Assembly (NCBI GenBank): GCA_003427395.1
Contig: BFEA01000914.1
Location: 15,702-38,606 of the forward strand
Reading direction: 5' to 3'
DNA length: 22,905 nucleotides
Source: Chara braunii
Lineage: Eukaryota > Streptophyta > Charophyceae > Charales > Characeae
The notes under the pieces are model-generated. The model searched no databases. It worked only from the letters and a program-made list of their open reading frames with translations, and was not told the origin of the DNA. Below are positions 1 through 9,644 of this stretch, in pieces; positions within the stretch are counted from its first letter, which is position 1, and each line of letters starts with the position of its first letter. The translations under genes were made by a program, and so were the position numbers.

Positions 1-1020
1 CCTGAGTTGAATGTGGGCTGCAAAGGTGGTGCTGATGAGTGGTGACCACATTGATGACCTGGAGGTTATCTGCAGGAGTAGCGCTGATTCACGGAAAGTC
101 ATATTGATGAGTTGATAAGAGACTGGTGTAGCGCTGATGAGCGCTGGACTCAGGGGAACTTTGAAACACTTTGTATTCATAATTCTAATAATATAAGCAG
201 TGAAACTCAGTCCCCTTTTCCTCTACCTTTGTCTATGGTTGATACTATTGATCGCTGCGTGTGAAGATGATGCATGATATGTACACATCTGCGTGAGATG
301 GTCTCCAGGACCCATGCATCATCCTTGCTTAGGGACCACAATAATCTTCTCTGTATCGGACGTCTTCAGTCTTCGAACATCGACCTGATGTATAGTAAGC
401 ACTGAGCAGCCATTCCAAGCTATCCTGCTTGCCTGCCTGCCTGCTTGCATTCCTCCTTTTTTTTTTTTGGCCTGCATTCCAAGTTGAACTTCATGCACTC
501 TTCTTCTTCAAAACTTTCACACGAAAATGAAATATAATATTAACTTTTATTAAGATTTTAAATTTATACTTTTACTGTCTTACATTTACAATAGGAAAAT
601 TTTTGAATAGTGAATAAAATTATAAAAGCATCTGTAGTGTTTGCAACTTTGCAGCTGAAAGGTTAAAATTCCGTTAAATACGGAAACTACTGGAATATTT
701 CGAGTCGTGGGTCTGTGGTCTGGAGTTGACGTCCGGATGTTTGGAGCTCAGTCTGAATCAAGTTTCAGAACATTGTATCTAGGCTGTTTGCCCAGGCGTA
801 TGGGCCAGCAGCCAAATCTGCCCAAGTGGATTTTGCTCCTTTGGCCACGGGCCCTTTTCAGACCCAGTGTCCAGACTGGTGCACACTGGGTGGAGCTGCC
901 AGAGCTGCGGTGAAGTTCTGGAGAAAAAAAATTCTGCTATTTTTGTTGTTCGGGGAAGCTGTTTGTGAAGTAACGACGATGCTCGTGTGATTCTTAACAT
1001 TACATTGCGAATAATTCTGT
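1..1020. other. Gene-free flank
   Basis: No convincing coding region is seen on either strand. The first 150 bases repeat a loose (G)CTGATGAG word at about 31, 84, 109 and 132, including a 6-bp palindromic hairpin AGCGCT-gatg-AGCGCT. There is a short CCTG/CTTG microsatellite followed by a T run (about 424-468), and an AT-rich stretch at 520-700. A U6-like relic on the minus strand is listed separately. Confidence 0.6.
290..358 (-). pseudogene. U6 snRNA-like relic
   Basis: Read on the minus strand from 358 downwards, the sequence begins CGATACAGAGAAGATTA. This is the central U6 snRNA segment with the ACAGAGA box, which pairs with the 5' splice site. It then continues, with a few changes, to GCAAGGATGA, the start of the U4/U6 pairing region. 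By eye about 34 of 40 bases agree with the U6 core from memory, and weaker similarity (GCAT..TC..GAGA..AT) runs on to about 290. The U6 5' stem-loop and the usual U6 promoter spacing are not recognisable, so this is a partial retroposed or decayed copy rather than a working gene. A perfect 10-bp inverted repeat (266-275 with 314-323) overlaps its 3' part. Confidence 0.6.
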
Positions 1021-1140
1021 TTTGACTCCTTAGTCTGTTCAAGTCTGTTTTCAGTCTGCTTGAGTCTGTACACCCGTTCGAGTCTGTCTGGTTCTGTTTT
1101 GAGTTTGTTCTGAGTCTGCAGGTCTGTTTGAGTCCGTCTA
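1021..1140. repeat. Degenerate GAGTCTGTTT minisatellite
   Basis: A roughly 10-12-base word (GAGTCTGTTT/GAGTCYGTTT) recurs many times in loose tandem. It is also the building block of the 155-bp repeat further on, so the region shows a nested, higher-order organisation. Confidence 0.55.
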
Positions 1141-1186
1141 GTCGTGTTATGAGTGATTACAGCATCATGCCCTGCTGTACACGGAC

Positions 1187-1237
1187 GGCCTCGAACCGGC
1201 ACCCTTCTGCACAGGAGGAAAGTATCGTAACCACTAC
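1187..1237 (-). pseudogene. tRNA-like relic / possible SINE head
   Basis: On the minus strand, GTAGTGGTTACGATAC (1237-1222) resembles a tRNA D-arm. It is followed at tRNA-like distance by GGTTCGAGGCC (1197-1187), an exact match to the Pol III B-box consensus GGTTCGANNCC. Acceptor-stem pairing is absent and the anticodon loop would be too long. It is therefore not a working tRNA, but it could be a tRNA relic or the head of a tRNA-derived SINE. Confidence 0.3.
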
Positions 1238-1305
1238 AACCCTTGGAGGTGTTATAAAAACTGGATCCATACTGGTCGTGAGTTTTGATTCTGTTATGGG
1301 ACTGT

Positions 1306-1770
1306 TTTGGTCTGTTTGAGTCTCTTTTGAGTCCGTTTTAGTCTACAGGTCCGTTTGCATTTGAGCCCCTGTGATTCTGTTTTCAACCTGTTTTTTGACT
1401 CTTTCGAGTGTGTTTGAGTCCGTTTTGGGTCTGTTTTCCGACCGTTCGGAGTTTGTCTATTTTGGTCTGTTTGAGTCTCTTTTGAGTCCGTTTTAGTCTA
1501 CAGGTCCATTTGCATTTGAGCCCCTGTGATTCTGTTTTCAACCTGTTTTTTGACTCTTTCGAGTGTGTTTGAGTCCGTTTTGGGTCTGTTTTCCGACCGT
1601 TCGGAGTTTGTCTATTTTGGTCTGTTCGAGTCTCTTTTGAGTCCGTTTTAGTCTACAGGTCCATTTGCATTTGAGCCCCTGTGATTCTGTTTTCAACCTG
1701 TTTTTTGACTCTTTTGAGTGTGTTTGAGTCCATTTTGGGTCTGTTTTCCGGCCGTTCGGAGTTTGTTTGA
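1306..1770. repeat. 155-bp tandem repeat, three copies
   Basis: Three head-to-tail copies start near 1306, 1461 and 1616. The shared word TTTGGTCTGTT recurs exactly 155 bases apart (1309, 1464, 1619). The copies are nearly identical apart from a few substitutions; the third drifts at its end. Each is itself composed of the GAGTCTGTTT word, so it is a recent amplification of an older minisatellite. A 22-base A run follows at about 1856. Confidence 0.85.
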
Positions 1771-2362
1771 GTCTGGTTTGGGCGAAACCCGAAAGCGTTT
1801 TATAAACGAAAATCATCCCAGATCCAAGTGGGCGCACAGAGGTGCCCCACCTTTCAAAAAAAAAAAAAAAAAAAAAAGTTGCCTGCATGGGGTGCCCCAT
1901 CCAGGTGACCCCCGGGTGATTAGCCCGCGGTGTGTGCACGGCCGTGCTCCACAGCCGGGCAACCCAAGTAGCCTAGCATTGTACTGAAATTTTCAAACAT
2001 TAAAGAAGTTCTGGAAAGTTGGAAACAGTAATGGTTGTGCAGCATTCGAGTGTTAACTCTTTTTGGCCGAGGTTCGTTTGAAAATTTGCAACTGATTTCA
2101 AGAAAAGAATGGAGACGGAAATGGTAATATTTTTTAGGGCATTCCTTGGTCCGGGTCAAATCTGGAGGTCTGGACCTTACTATAGCCATGGTATGAACTT
2201 TCAACACATCTTACTCAGCTTCTTCTTCTTCTTCGGTCTTTCTCTTTTCCATTTCCCCCCTAATGAAGGCGATGGCCTTGAGATATTATCAGGGAACTGC
2301 CAGGCCCCACGTAATCCTGAATTATTATAGTCTGTTCATCTTATTGCATCTGGATTCAAATA

Positions 2363-2535
2363 CTTCTTCTTCGTCTTCTTCCCTTTTTTCCTTATGTTCT
2401 TCTTCTTCTTCTTCTTCTGACTTCATCTTCTTCTTCTGACTTCATCTTCTTCTTCTGGGCGCGAACTCTTTATCTTCTTCTTCTTCTTCTTCTTCTTCTT
2501 CTTGTGGTCGGCTTCTTTCTTCCTTCTTCTTCTTT
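2363..2535. repeat. CTT/TTC microsatellite
   Basis: A long pyrimidine tract of TTC repeats, interrupted by the word TGACTTCATC repeated twice and by GGGCGCGAAC. A smaller tract lies at about 2219-2236. Lysine/arginine-rich or Ser/Phe-rich reading frames across it are artefacts of the repeat. Confidence 0.85.
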
Positions 2536-2640
2536 TACTTTCTTGTGATGACCCGACCAAACACGGACTGAGACACACAGCTGATTTTTTACTTTCTTGT
2601 GATGACCCGACCAAACACGGACTGAGACAGAGCTGATTTC
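2533..2640. repeat. 54-bp direct repeat, two copies
   Basis: The unit containing ACTTTCTTGTGATGACCCGA begins at 2537 and again at 2591, exactly 54 bases apart, and stays nearly identical through GGACTGAGACA. A third partial match (CACGGACTGA) follows at about 2651. TG-rich microsatellite sequence follows at 2698-2775. Confidence 0.8.
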
Positions 2641-3678
2641 TGAGTTTTGATCACGGACTGAATGCCTTGCTGAGTTTCCCGCTTGCCACTAAGTTCTGCA
2701 TGTCTGTGTGTGTGTGTGCATGCTTGCTGGTCTGCATGTCTGTCTGAGTGCTGGTTGGCTTGAGTGTGTGTGTGACCCGCAAGGGTACTTGTCCGTTCAT
2801 TGGGCCCTCAGGGCCGGTACTTACCTGTGGCCGTGACATTGAGGGATTGTAGGGGGGGGAAAACACTCAAGTAGCAGGTAGGCCGGTACCGCACCCTGAA
2901 GAGGTAGATGTGCGGGTACTGGAGGCCGAGCAGAAGAAGACAAAAGTGGCATTTTGAGAGGCCCAGTAGTTGTAGGCTAGGTCTAGGCGGGTACCAGTCC
3001 AGCCAGTCTGAGTCTAGGGCCTGTACGAGCAATATCAGAGTCTGCAATGATGATTCCCTCCGAAAGGGAGGAGGTACCGGTTGCTGGGAAGGCCGAGCGG
3101 CCTGGAAGTCACCGCCCAAGGCAAGCAGGCCGCTATATCTCCAGGTCGGGCGAAGAGCCCAGCTTCATTGTCGGTGTGCAAGTTTGGCGACACACTGGTT
3201 GGAGCGCTGCTGGAGAAGAAGCAAGGACACGGAGGAGGAAGAAGAGCAGGGGGAAGGGGGAGCGCCAGAGGTACTTACCTGGCTATGGTGGCAGCCATCT
3301 TCATCACCTTGGTGGGCGCTGCAGCAGGAAGACCCCATCGGGGGTAGAGCCACACCAAGAAGCTTTGAGGCAGAGTCAGGCATGGCGGCCTGAGCTGGAG
3401 CCACCATAGCTGCTTTGGGTTGTCCTTTGGACATCAGGGCAAGGCCCAGTAGTCCGCCATACCCTCGGCCTATGAGAGTGAAAAGTGAGGGAGGTGGCCA
3501 TGGCTATGGTGGACCTCCAGTGATACCTGCAGTAGAAGAGGAACTCGGACATGATTCTGGATCAGCCATTCAACATTGTACTATTATTTCTTGTATGAAT
3601 AAGAGAGGAGGAGTAAAGGAGGAGGAGAGTGTTGGGCGAAGAAGAAGAGCTTTGTCATTTGTCTATGCTGGTGTACAT

Positions 3679-3735
3679 CATCTTCTTCTTCTTTCTTTCT
3701 TCTTCTTCCTCTTCTTACCCTCTCTCTCCTCTCAA
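3679..3735. repeat. CTT-rich tract near candidate LTR end
   Basis: TTC/CTT repeats grade into CT repeats (TCTCTCTCC), 80-130 bases upstream of the candidate LTR end at 3816. The LTR of element 2 carries a similar CT plus CTT block at 17450-17545. Confidence 0.7.
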
Positions 3736-3817
3736 GTTTGTTCATTTCTTTCTGCAGTTGGACGGCATTCTACTATCTGATGAATTTGTATCTCGAAATT
3801 GGCAAGGATCATAACAT

Positions 3818-3829
3818 TGGTATCGAAGC
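3818..3829 (+). promoter_or_regulatory. Primer-binding-site-like sequence (tRNA-Met type)
   Basis: TGGTATCGAAGC matches the plant initiator tRNA-Met primer binding site TGGTATCAGAGC at 10 of 12 positions and sits one base after a TAACA terminus. A donor-like CTG|GTGAGAG follows at 3844, as GAG|GTAAGTC follows the second primer site. It would be where minus-strand DNA synthesis starts, if the adjoining LTR is real. Confidence 0.45.
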
Positions 3830-5400
3830 GGATTCTACTTGCTGGTGAGAGTTGACTTATCCACCCTAACCCTAACCTAAGTGGTAAGGGCTAACCACTT
3901 AGGGTTAGGGTTGGTCCGAAGTGGGAAGTGGGGCAGCTTGGCTGAGGGAAGCTGCCCCCACTTGGTTAGGTCATGCTAGGGCGGCATTGAACCTGACCAG
4001 GTTGTTTGAGAGTAAGAATGCGGTGGCGAGACACATCAAGAGGACTTCATGCGACAAGTTGAGAGAGGCGACAGTGAGAGGCACTCGCACTTGGAATCTG
4101 ACCTAAGGGAGACACTTGGTGACTTGAGGGCTTCCCTCAAGTAGGCAATCTTGAGGGAAGTAGCCATTCCGCATCTACGGACTGCAAGTTACTACTTTGT
4201 TCTTCAGCATCGGCGGGGGATCCGGCGTTGCACATTGGTGTTGGAAGTGGGACCCTCCTACATGATAGGACACTAGTGTAGAGGTAGCGAATAGGGTTAG
4301 GAAGACCACATGAGGAAGGGGGGTGAGTTATACTTCATCTCAGAGTCCGGACCACTCAGGTAAGTGTCGTGCACCTAAGGGTCGCCCATGTATGCTTGCA
4401 TGGTATTGTTTGTCCTGTTGGGGTACTTCTGGGTCTCTTTCCTACTCCTCTGAAGTCTTGGTTGTGTGCATTGGTGTGCTTACTACTTACTAACCTTCTC
4501 GATGTAGAAATGAGGTATCTTGCTTTGAAAGTCATATCTTTCTACGGTGCTTTATCTTTTCATCTGTGATTGGATGTAGTCTGTGGGTTCTGTCTTGAAG
4601 ATGAAATTCGTTTTTCAGTACGGTTGAGGCAAAAAGCAGGACCTTGAGGTACTCTCCTTGGTTGGGACTTGGTCGCGACCTACTTGGGACCCATTGGGAC
4701 CCAATGGGACCGAACCCAAACAAGAAGGGCCCCTTAGACCCAAATCTGTTGACACTGTGTCGCACTCTGTTTTGTCTGGGATACGGTATTCTTCTTCTTT
4801 GATTAGAGCCCTCGTTGCCGAGGGGTTCTTGACTGAGATGCTTTGTCAGACTGATGCCACACAATCGAACGCTTGACCTGCACCTTATGCACCACTTAAT
4901 TCTCCATTGTTGTATGATGGTACTTGTAGTTTGTTTTGCTGTACTTTGAGGGTGCCGGTTGGATTAGGCTCAAGGGGATCTTGTAATTGGCATCAGTATT
5001 CCGCTTTTATTTTTCTTTCTCTCTTTTCACCCCGCCCAGCTGTAGCGCGCGGACCGAGGAGCTTAACGTACGTGCGAGCAGGTGGGTGATTAGCCCACGA
5101 GGCGGAAAGAAACTGACGTGGGCATGTCTGCAGGTGTACCGCCCGCCGCCTGCGGTTTGCTGTGAGAGGTTTGAGTGTGAGCATGCCCTTGGGACCTGGT
5201 AGAGGTGAACTACGCCAGGGCGGAGTAGGCCCGGGGACTACAGCCAGGGCACACAAATATGCTTCTGTGAGGCTCGGTTGACGGACTTGGGTATAGGGGC
5301 GAAAACTAATCGAACCCTCTAGCAGCTAGTTCCCTCCGGGGTTTCCTGAAGGATAGCTGGAGCTGTCGGGGCCGTCTCCCTATTCTACCGATCCGCACAG
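3830..5400. other. Gene-free stretch
   Basis: Short reading frames only, none resembling a known family. It holds a near-perfect splice donor CAG|GTAAGTG at 4360 and a triplet of TGGGACCCAT words at 4684-4710, including the palindrome CATTGGG-a-CCCAATG (4692-4706). From about 5000 the DNA becomes GC- and CpG-rich. If the candidate LTR upstream is real, this is the leader of a large element. Confidence 0.5.
3863..3914. repeat. CCCTAA-containing inverted repeat (bulged hairpin)
   Basis: Two to three CCCTAA units lead into an inverted repeat: CTAAGTGGT (3877-3885) pairs with ACCACTTAG (3894-3902), and CCCTAAC (3870-3876) pairs with GTTAGGG (3904-3910). Together they make a 16-bp stem with one bulged G and an 8-base loop. 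The CCCTAA words look telomere-like but are too few to call an interstitial telomere tract. Confidence 0.65.
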
Positions 5401-6339
5401 TGGCGGTCAGCGCTGATCTGGGTAGCGGGCGCTGAGTTCGCCCATGGGAAAGGTACCTTCCGACCATAGTCGGGGGGCGGTGTTGAGACAAGGCCGGCAG
5501 AAGGGGCCACTGTGGGGTGTTGTCGGGGCGGAGTGAGACCGACGAGGCGGCCGCAGAATCGAGGTGAGTACAGCAAAGGGGGTGGAGACCGGTCGGGCGG
5601 CTATACTGCGCAGCCGCAGAGGCCGATCACATTCGAACACAGCCTAAGCGTTGAAGACGACGAGGTGAGGAAAGTCGGAGAAGTGTCGAGGAAGGAAGTG
5701 ACGAGGACAATGGTGACTAACGGAGGTCGGGGCGACAGGTAGCGAAGCCGAAGGGGTGGTCGGAGAGCGCAGAGTAGCGAGCCGAGGGAGCGGGGTGACG
5801 GGCGCCTGCAGTGGTAAGTGGAGTGAAGGGATGAGGGAGGGGAATGTACCTGGATGGGAAAGTGCGCCGGATACGTGCAAAAAAAAAAAAAAAAAAAAAA
5901 AAGAGGCGGATAGCGGAGCGAGCAGCAGACAGCGGGGCTGGCCAGGTAGCGCCGCGCTGCCGCGGGGTGACGAGCACTTAGCGTGGTGAGCCCAGGCGGA
6001 GAGGCAGCAGGCAGGAAGTTAAGGGGAAGTGTGGACGAACCTGGCCGTATGAGTGCACCGGGTGCACACGCAGGAGAGGGGAAAGGCCGTGCCCGGGTGC
6101 CATGACGAAAACTGGATATGGCGGGAGGGAGATTAGACAGCGCGCTCGCTTCGAGGTGAGAACGGGCGAAGAGAAGGGCGTTCTGCCATTCCAATAGCAG
6201 GCGAGTCCGACTGTAGAGTTAGTTTTGATAATCAGTTAGTGAATTAGTAGGCAGCAGTAAGCGGAGTAGGCAGCAGCGGGCGCGGTAGGCAGCGAGCGCT
6301 GAGTTCGGGTGCATATAAGGGGGTGAACCCGACGCGGTT
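5400..6339. repeat. Probable older part of the 183-bp repeat array
   Basis: GC-rich, CpG-rich DNA with an A run at about 5880-5902. The words GCGCTGAGTTCG (about 5426 and 6297) and GTGCGCC or GTGCACC (5862, 6053) recur in the context that marks the clearer 183-bp units downstream, at spacings near 190. A long minus-strand frame (about 5601-6194) is Ser/Pro/Arg-rich with no recognisable domain, and I treat it as non-coding. Confidence 0.35.
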
Positions 6340-7150
6340 ATGCGCCCGGGTACATTCGACAGTAGGGGAGATGCTGTAGGGGAACGAGTGTCGGGCGGAA
6401 GGCGGCAAGGCAAGGCAACAGTTACGGGGTATCAGAGGAGCGGGCGCAGCGCTGGGCAGTAGCGGTGGCAGAGCGAGCGAGCGGAAGGCCGGGTGCTTTC
6501 GGAGGATGAACTTGGGCGCATATGTGCGCCAGGTACATGCACGGAGATGGTGGAAGAAGGGAAGTAGGAAGAACGAATAATTCACCCGATTCTTGATGGA
6601 ATCGGGCGAAACAAAGGTAGAGGTCACGGTTTTTGGGTAGGGCGACCCTGATGGCGGTGTTAGTTTTAGAAGGGAGTTAGTGGTTAGGGAGCTAGAAAGG
6701 AGGTAAGTTGCGCGGAGGCTATGGCGGATGGGGGGAGTGGGGAACAAAACAAGAAGGGGATAACTCCCCCGTTGCTTGACAAAAATGGGCGGAGGAAGTT
6801 GCAAAATGGGGGTTTTTCGGCATGACGAAACCGATGGTAGTGTTAGTTTGAACAGAGAGTCGGTATAATAGTGGGTTAGTAGAAAAATCGGTGCGCTAAA
6901 GCTACGGCGGAGGTATGGAAGGAAAGGGAGAGAATGGGCATAGCCCTCTCAATTCCAAGCGGATTCGGAGGAGGGGAGAGTTGTTCCTGGGGGGTTGGCC
7001 CCGGATGATTTCAATGATGGGGTTAGATAGGGGGAAGAGTAAGTAAGTTTGGAGTTAGTAGTAAAATGGGGTGCGCTGGTTGGTCGAAGGAAGGAAAGGG
7101 GGGTGGATCTACCCGCGTCCTACCGGAAGATTCATTCCGACTTTGCTCAT
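6340..7150. repeat. Degenerate tandem repeat, period about 183 bp
   Basis: The anchor GATGGYRGTGTTAG starts at 6650 and 6833, and a shortened form (GATGG..GGTTAG) at 7016, exactly 183 bases apart each time. A second anchor, GTGCGCC or a variant (GCGC core), falls at 6340, 6524, 6708, 6891 and 7071, spacing 180-184. GCTAYGGCGGA recurs at about 6718 and 6901. Between anchors the units have diverged strongly but align along their length. Each unit carries a small hairpin at the same place whose stem changes but stays paired: GGGGA/TCCCC at 6756, GGGC/GCCC at 6936, GGGT/ACCC at 7101. The length is like nucleosome-sized plant satellites. Confidence 0.6.
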
Positions 7151-8700
7151 CCTATTGGTGGAAGTACTGTGGGGTTTGACACGATGTTGAGAGGCTTACC
7201 TGGTACGTAGAGACGGGAGGTGGGGTTGTTGTTGCGCGATGCGATCCGCTTACATGGAGTGATCGCGAATGATTCCCGCCAATTGATCCGAGTGTTCCGG
7301 CTCGTCTTCGTCACCCTCACGGTCTCACCTCGGAGAAGCTGGCGCTGCTGGTACGGGTGGCTCATGAGCCAGCGGGCGAAATAATCCATACTCAGAAGGG
7401 GGATAGCGGGCGCACGAAAGCGGGGTAGAGGAAACGGGATTGGGTTAGTTGGAGGCATGAGGTCGGAGGCAGATGCAGCCATACTGAGGTAGGAGTACGA
7501 ACTTAGCCGCACCACTGGCCAGGTGCATTGCAAGTAAGGGCATAAAAGAGGATTACCTGCTAGTCGCAGTGCTGCTCGTACCGTCGGCCGAAGGAGGAGA
7601 AGGAGTTCGGGCAGGAAGGATACTTACTTGCTTCGGGCGTCTACGGAGGAGGACGGGTCGTGTGTCACAGCAGCAGGTTGTGTTGCAAGGCCTTGAACCT
7701 TATTCACAGCAACGGACTTGTTTAGGTAGTACTTACCACTAAGCTTTCTGGCGGTTGCTGGGGCTGCGAGTCTGAGGTGCCGCTTGTTACCGTGCATCTT
7801 GGCTGTTGCAGCATCTTTCGCCTCTCTATTGCTGTCACGGTGTGCTCCATTGTTCGCCTCAGTTGTGTTTCTGTTACAATGGTTGCGGAGCTTATCGCGG
7901 ATTGCTGTGCTGGGGTTGGAACGACGGAGTTAACTGTTGTGTGTTGCTGCGTTTCCTGTGTTTTCACTGCACTTCGCTGCACAATTCGCTGTATACCTTT
8001 ATACTTCGAAACAGTGCACACGGGTGTGCGTTGTTTGAGTACGGTTGTCTAGCGTTAAGTGACTGTTGTTAGACCACGGGGGAAAGGCTGCTGTAGCAGC
8101 ATGGTGGAGTAGTGGTGAAGGGGGTTATTGCTGCGAACTGGAGAGTCGTTAGGTGTTCGACTTCGGCGGTTTGACTGCAATTTTGACCAAGCTGTCACAA
8201 GTTGGCCATCATTGTGGGGCCCTCAGGCGAACCAAGATAACAAGGCCCTCTCCAGTGAGTCCGAGAGCACCCTTCGTGTATCTGAGGGTCTCAAATTTTC
8301 TACTTCTATCCTTCTTTCTCTAAGTCTGGTCCTGATCTGAGAGGAAGGCGGCAGGCGGGATTGCAACCCGTAGGACCGCGTCAAGACTCTGTGGGGAGTC
8401 CACCCACCGATTGCGGGAGCTCTGCCGGAACCTAGGCGAGGTTCTGGAGGCAGGAAATCATCAGGTAAACCACTTCCACCTGTATAATCCACTACTACCC
8501 ATGTTTGCCTATCTCCCTGCAGTATGATTGTTGTATGCATGCGTTTGTCCGTATGGTTTTTCGCTTTCTCTTCAGGACCTAATCAGACTAACTAGAAAGA
8601 ATGTGTGAGAGTGAAGCCTAAGTTTCTATTTTGTTCTGATTGCAAGCAGACTAAGGATGAATTGGGGGAAAGTGGAAGGAAGGTAGACTGCATGCGTTTG
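7151..8700. other. Gene-free stretch with palindromes
   Basis: No gene is recognised. A minus-strand frame of 128 codons (7147-7533) has no identifiable domain and overlaps the end of the repeat array. Visible structure includes a perfect 14-bp palindrome TGGCTCATGAGCCA (7358-7371), the hairpin GAACCT/AGGTTC with a 5-base loop (8428-8444) and GACTC/GAGTC near 8385. TACTTAC words occur at about 7619 and 7731. Confidence 0.5.
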
Positions 8701-8715
8701 ACCGGGTCAACCAAA

Positions 8716-9402
8716 GCCTGAGCATTGTTTCTACTGTGAATGGCTCAGGGCTATGTTTATTTGGACTGTTTTCTGAAGGACCAGGCATTGTTTCCAAGGT
8801 GAATGGCCTGGTTGCTGTGTTTATTTAGTTGTTTTCTGGGGAACCAGCCATTGTTTCCATGGTGAATGGCCTGGTTGCTCTAGTTAACTCTGGGGGTTTG
8901 CCTGATTGAAGGAGTTTAAGTTCTTGTTTATTCTGAGGGAGGATTTCTGGTCTAAGGCTAAGCATTGTTTCCATGGTGAATGATTTAGCCTGAAAACCAC
9001 ACACATAAGTTAAACTGAGTATAAAGGGAAAGTATTTTATGTATATTTGCATGTGAACTGNCAGNTGGGCATTGTTTCTACTNTGAATGGTCCAGCGTTA
9101 AGCCATATCATTAAGAAGGGAAAAAGGGAAATACAAAGTATAAATGGAAATAGTTTGGGCAAGCTGAACATTGTTTCTACTGTGAATGGTTCAGTCCCTG
9201 CCCATATTTGCTTTTTCTTTTGAAAACAAAGTCAGAGAAATACTAAATCCTTGGATATTTAACAGCTCAGGGCGGCAAGGCATTGTTTCCATGGCGAATG
9301 ACCTAGTCATCTACCCAAAAGAAGAAATAAGTAGTTGTGCAACCTGTTCGTGTATATCATAAAGACAAGCTGGGCATTGTTTCCATGGCGAATGGTCCAG
9401 CT
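8716..9402. repeat. Array of eight covarying CATT/AATG hairpins
   Basis: Eight copies have CATT starting at 8723, 8786, 8850, 8963, 9070, 9169, 9281 and 9375. Each consists of a variable left arm, CATT, a loop of exactly 12 bases beginning GTTT, AATG, usually one bulged purine, and a variable right arm complementary to the left one. Arm pairs include CCTGAG/CTCAGG, ACCAGG/CCTGGT, AACCAG/CTGGTT, AGGCTAA/TTAGCCT, CTGAA/TTCAG and AGCTGG/CCAGCT. Copy 5 contains N bases and copy 7 has only a 3-bp outer stem. The DNA between copies is poorly conserved apart from copies 1-3, which are 63-64 bases apart. No protein frame runs through it. I read this as a structural element, in RNA or as cruciform DNA; the function is unknown. 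Confidence 0.9.
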
Positions 9403-9644
9403 CTATGTCTTATGTAAGATGGGTATAAGGATTCAAGAACTTGAAGATTCATGAACTATCTATATGGAATAAACTTCGGGTAGTGAGAGTACTTACATCG
9501 GTGATTTGGTTTACATGTGACTGGATAGGATGGCTAGTTTGTTTAAGTTTCATTACTATAGGTAGTTGCTGTAGTTGCTCGCCACGTGCTAGAGCCATAA
9601 AAGTTAAGGTTAATTCCTGCATTTTCTTAGATCTTTTCTTATTC

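Larger units (their letters stand above)
1145..3816 (+). mobile_element. Candidate long terminal repeat (speculative)
   Basis: The stretch begins TGTTATGA (1145-1152) and ends TCATAACA (3809-3816), a perfect 8-bp terminal inverted repeat of TG...CA form. It is followed after one base by TGGTATCGAAGC (3818), which resembles the plant initiator tRNA-Met primer binding site. The 3' part has the CTT-rich tract also seen in the LTR of element 2. At 2672 bp it would be long but within the range of large plant Ty3 LTRs. It might be the 5' LTR of element 1, which would then have an 8.3-kb leader, or of another element now lost. The 3' partner is not in the window, so the start could be a chance match. 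Confidence 0.3.

Noticed and set aside
132-166. CTGATGA followed by GAAAC, like a hammerhead ribozyme core
   Set aside because: Stem II cannot form: bases after CTGATGA do not pair with those before GAAA. The local AGCGCT palindrome explains the word.
2423-2614. Lys/Arg-rich minus-strand frame
   Set aside because: Produced entirely by the CTT microsatellite and the 54-bp repeat.
3863-3912. Interstitial telomere tract
   Set aside because: Only two or three CCCTAA units on each side, and in inverted orientation.
5601-6194. 197-codon minus-strand frame
   Set aside because: Low-complexity Ser/Pro/Arg composition, a Phe run from the A tract, and overlap with a tandem repeat; no domain recognised.
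6244-6804. 186-codon minus-strand frame
   Set aside because: Lies across the 183-bp repeat array; a lack of stops from GC-rich repeats is a better explanation than a gene.
7147-7533. 128-codon minus-strand frame
   Set aside because: No known family, no support from splice sites or neighbours, and it starts in the repeat array.
7777-8072. Cys/Val-rich plus-strand frames
   Set aside because: Overlapping frames in two phases with no domain; composition-driven.
8716-9402. CRISPR-like array
   Set aside because: The repeats are imperfect, spacers vary from about 35 to 90 bases, there are no cas genes, and the context is eukaryotic; a covarying hairpin family fits better.
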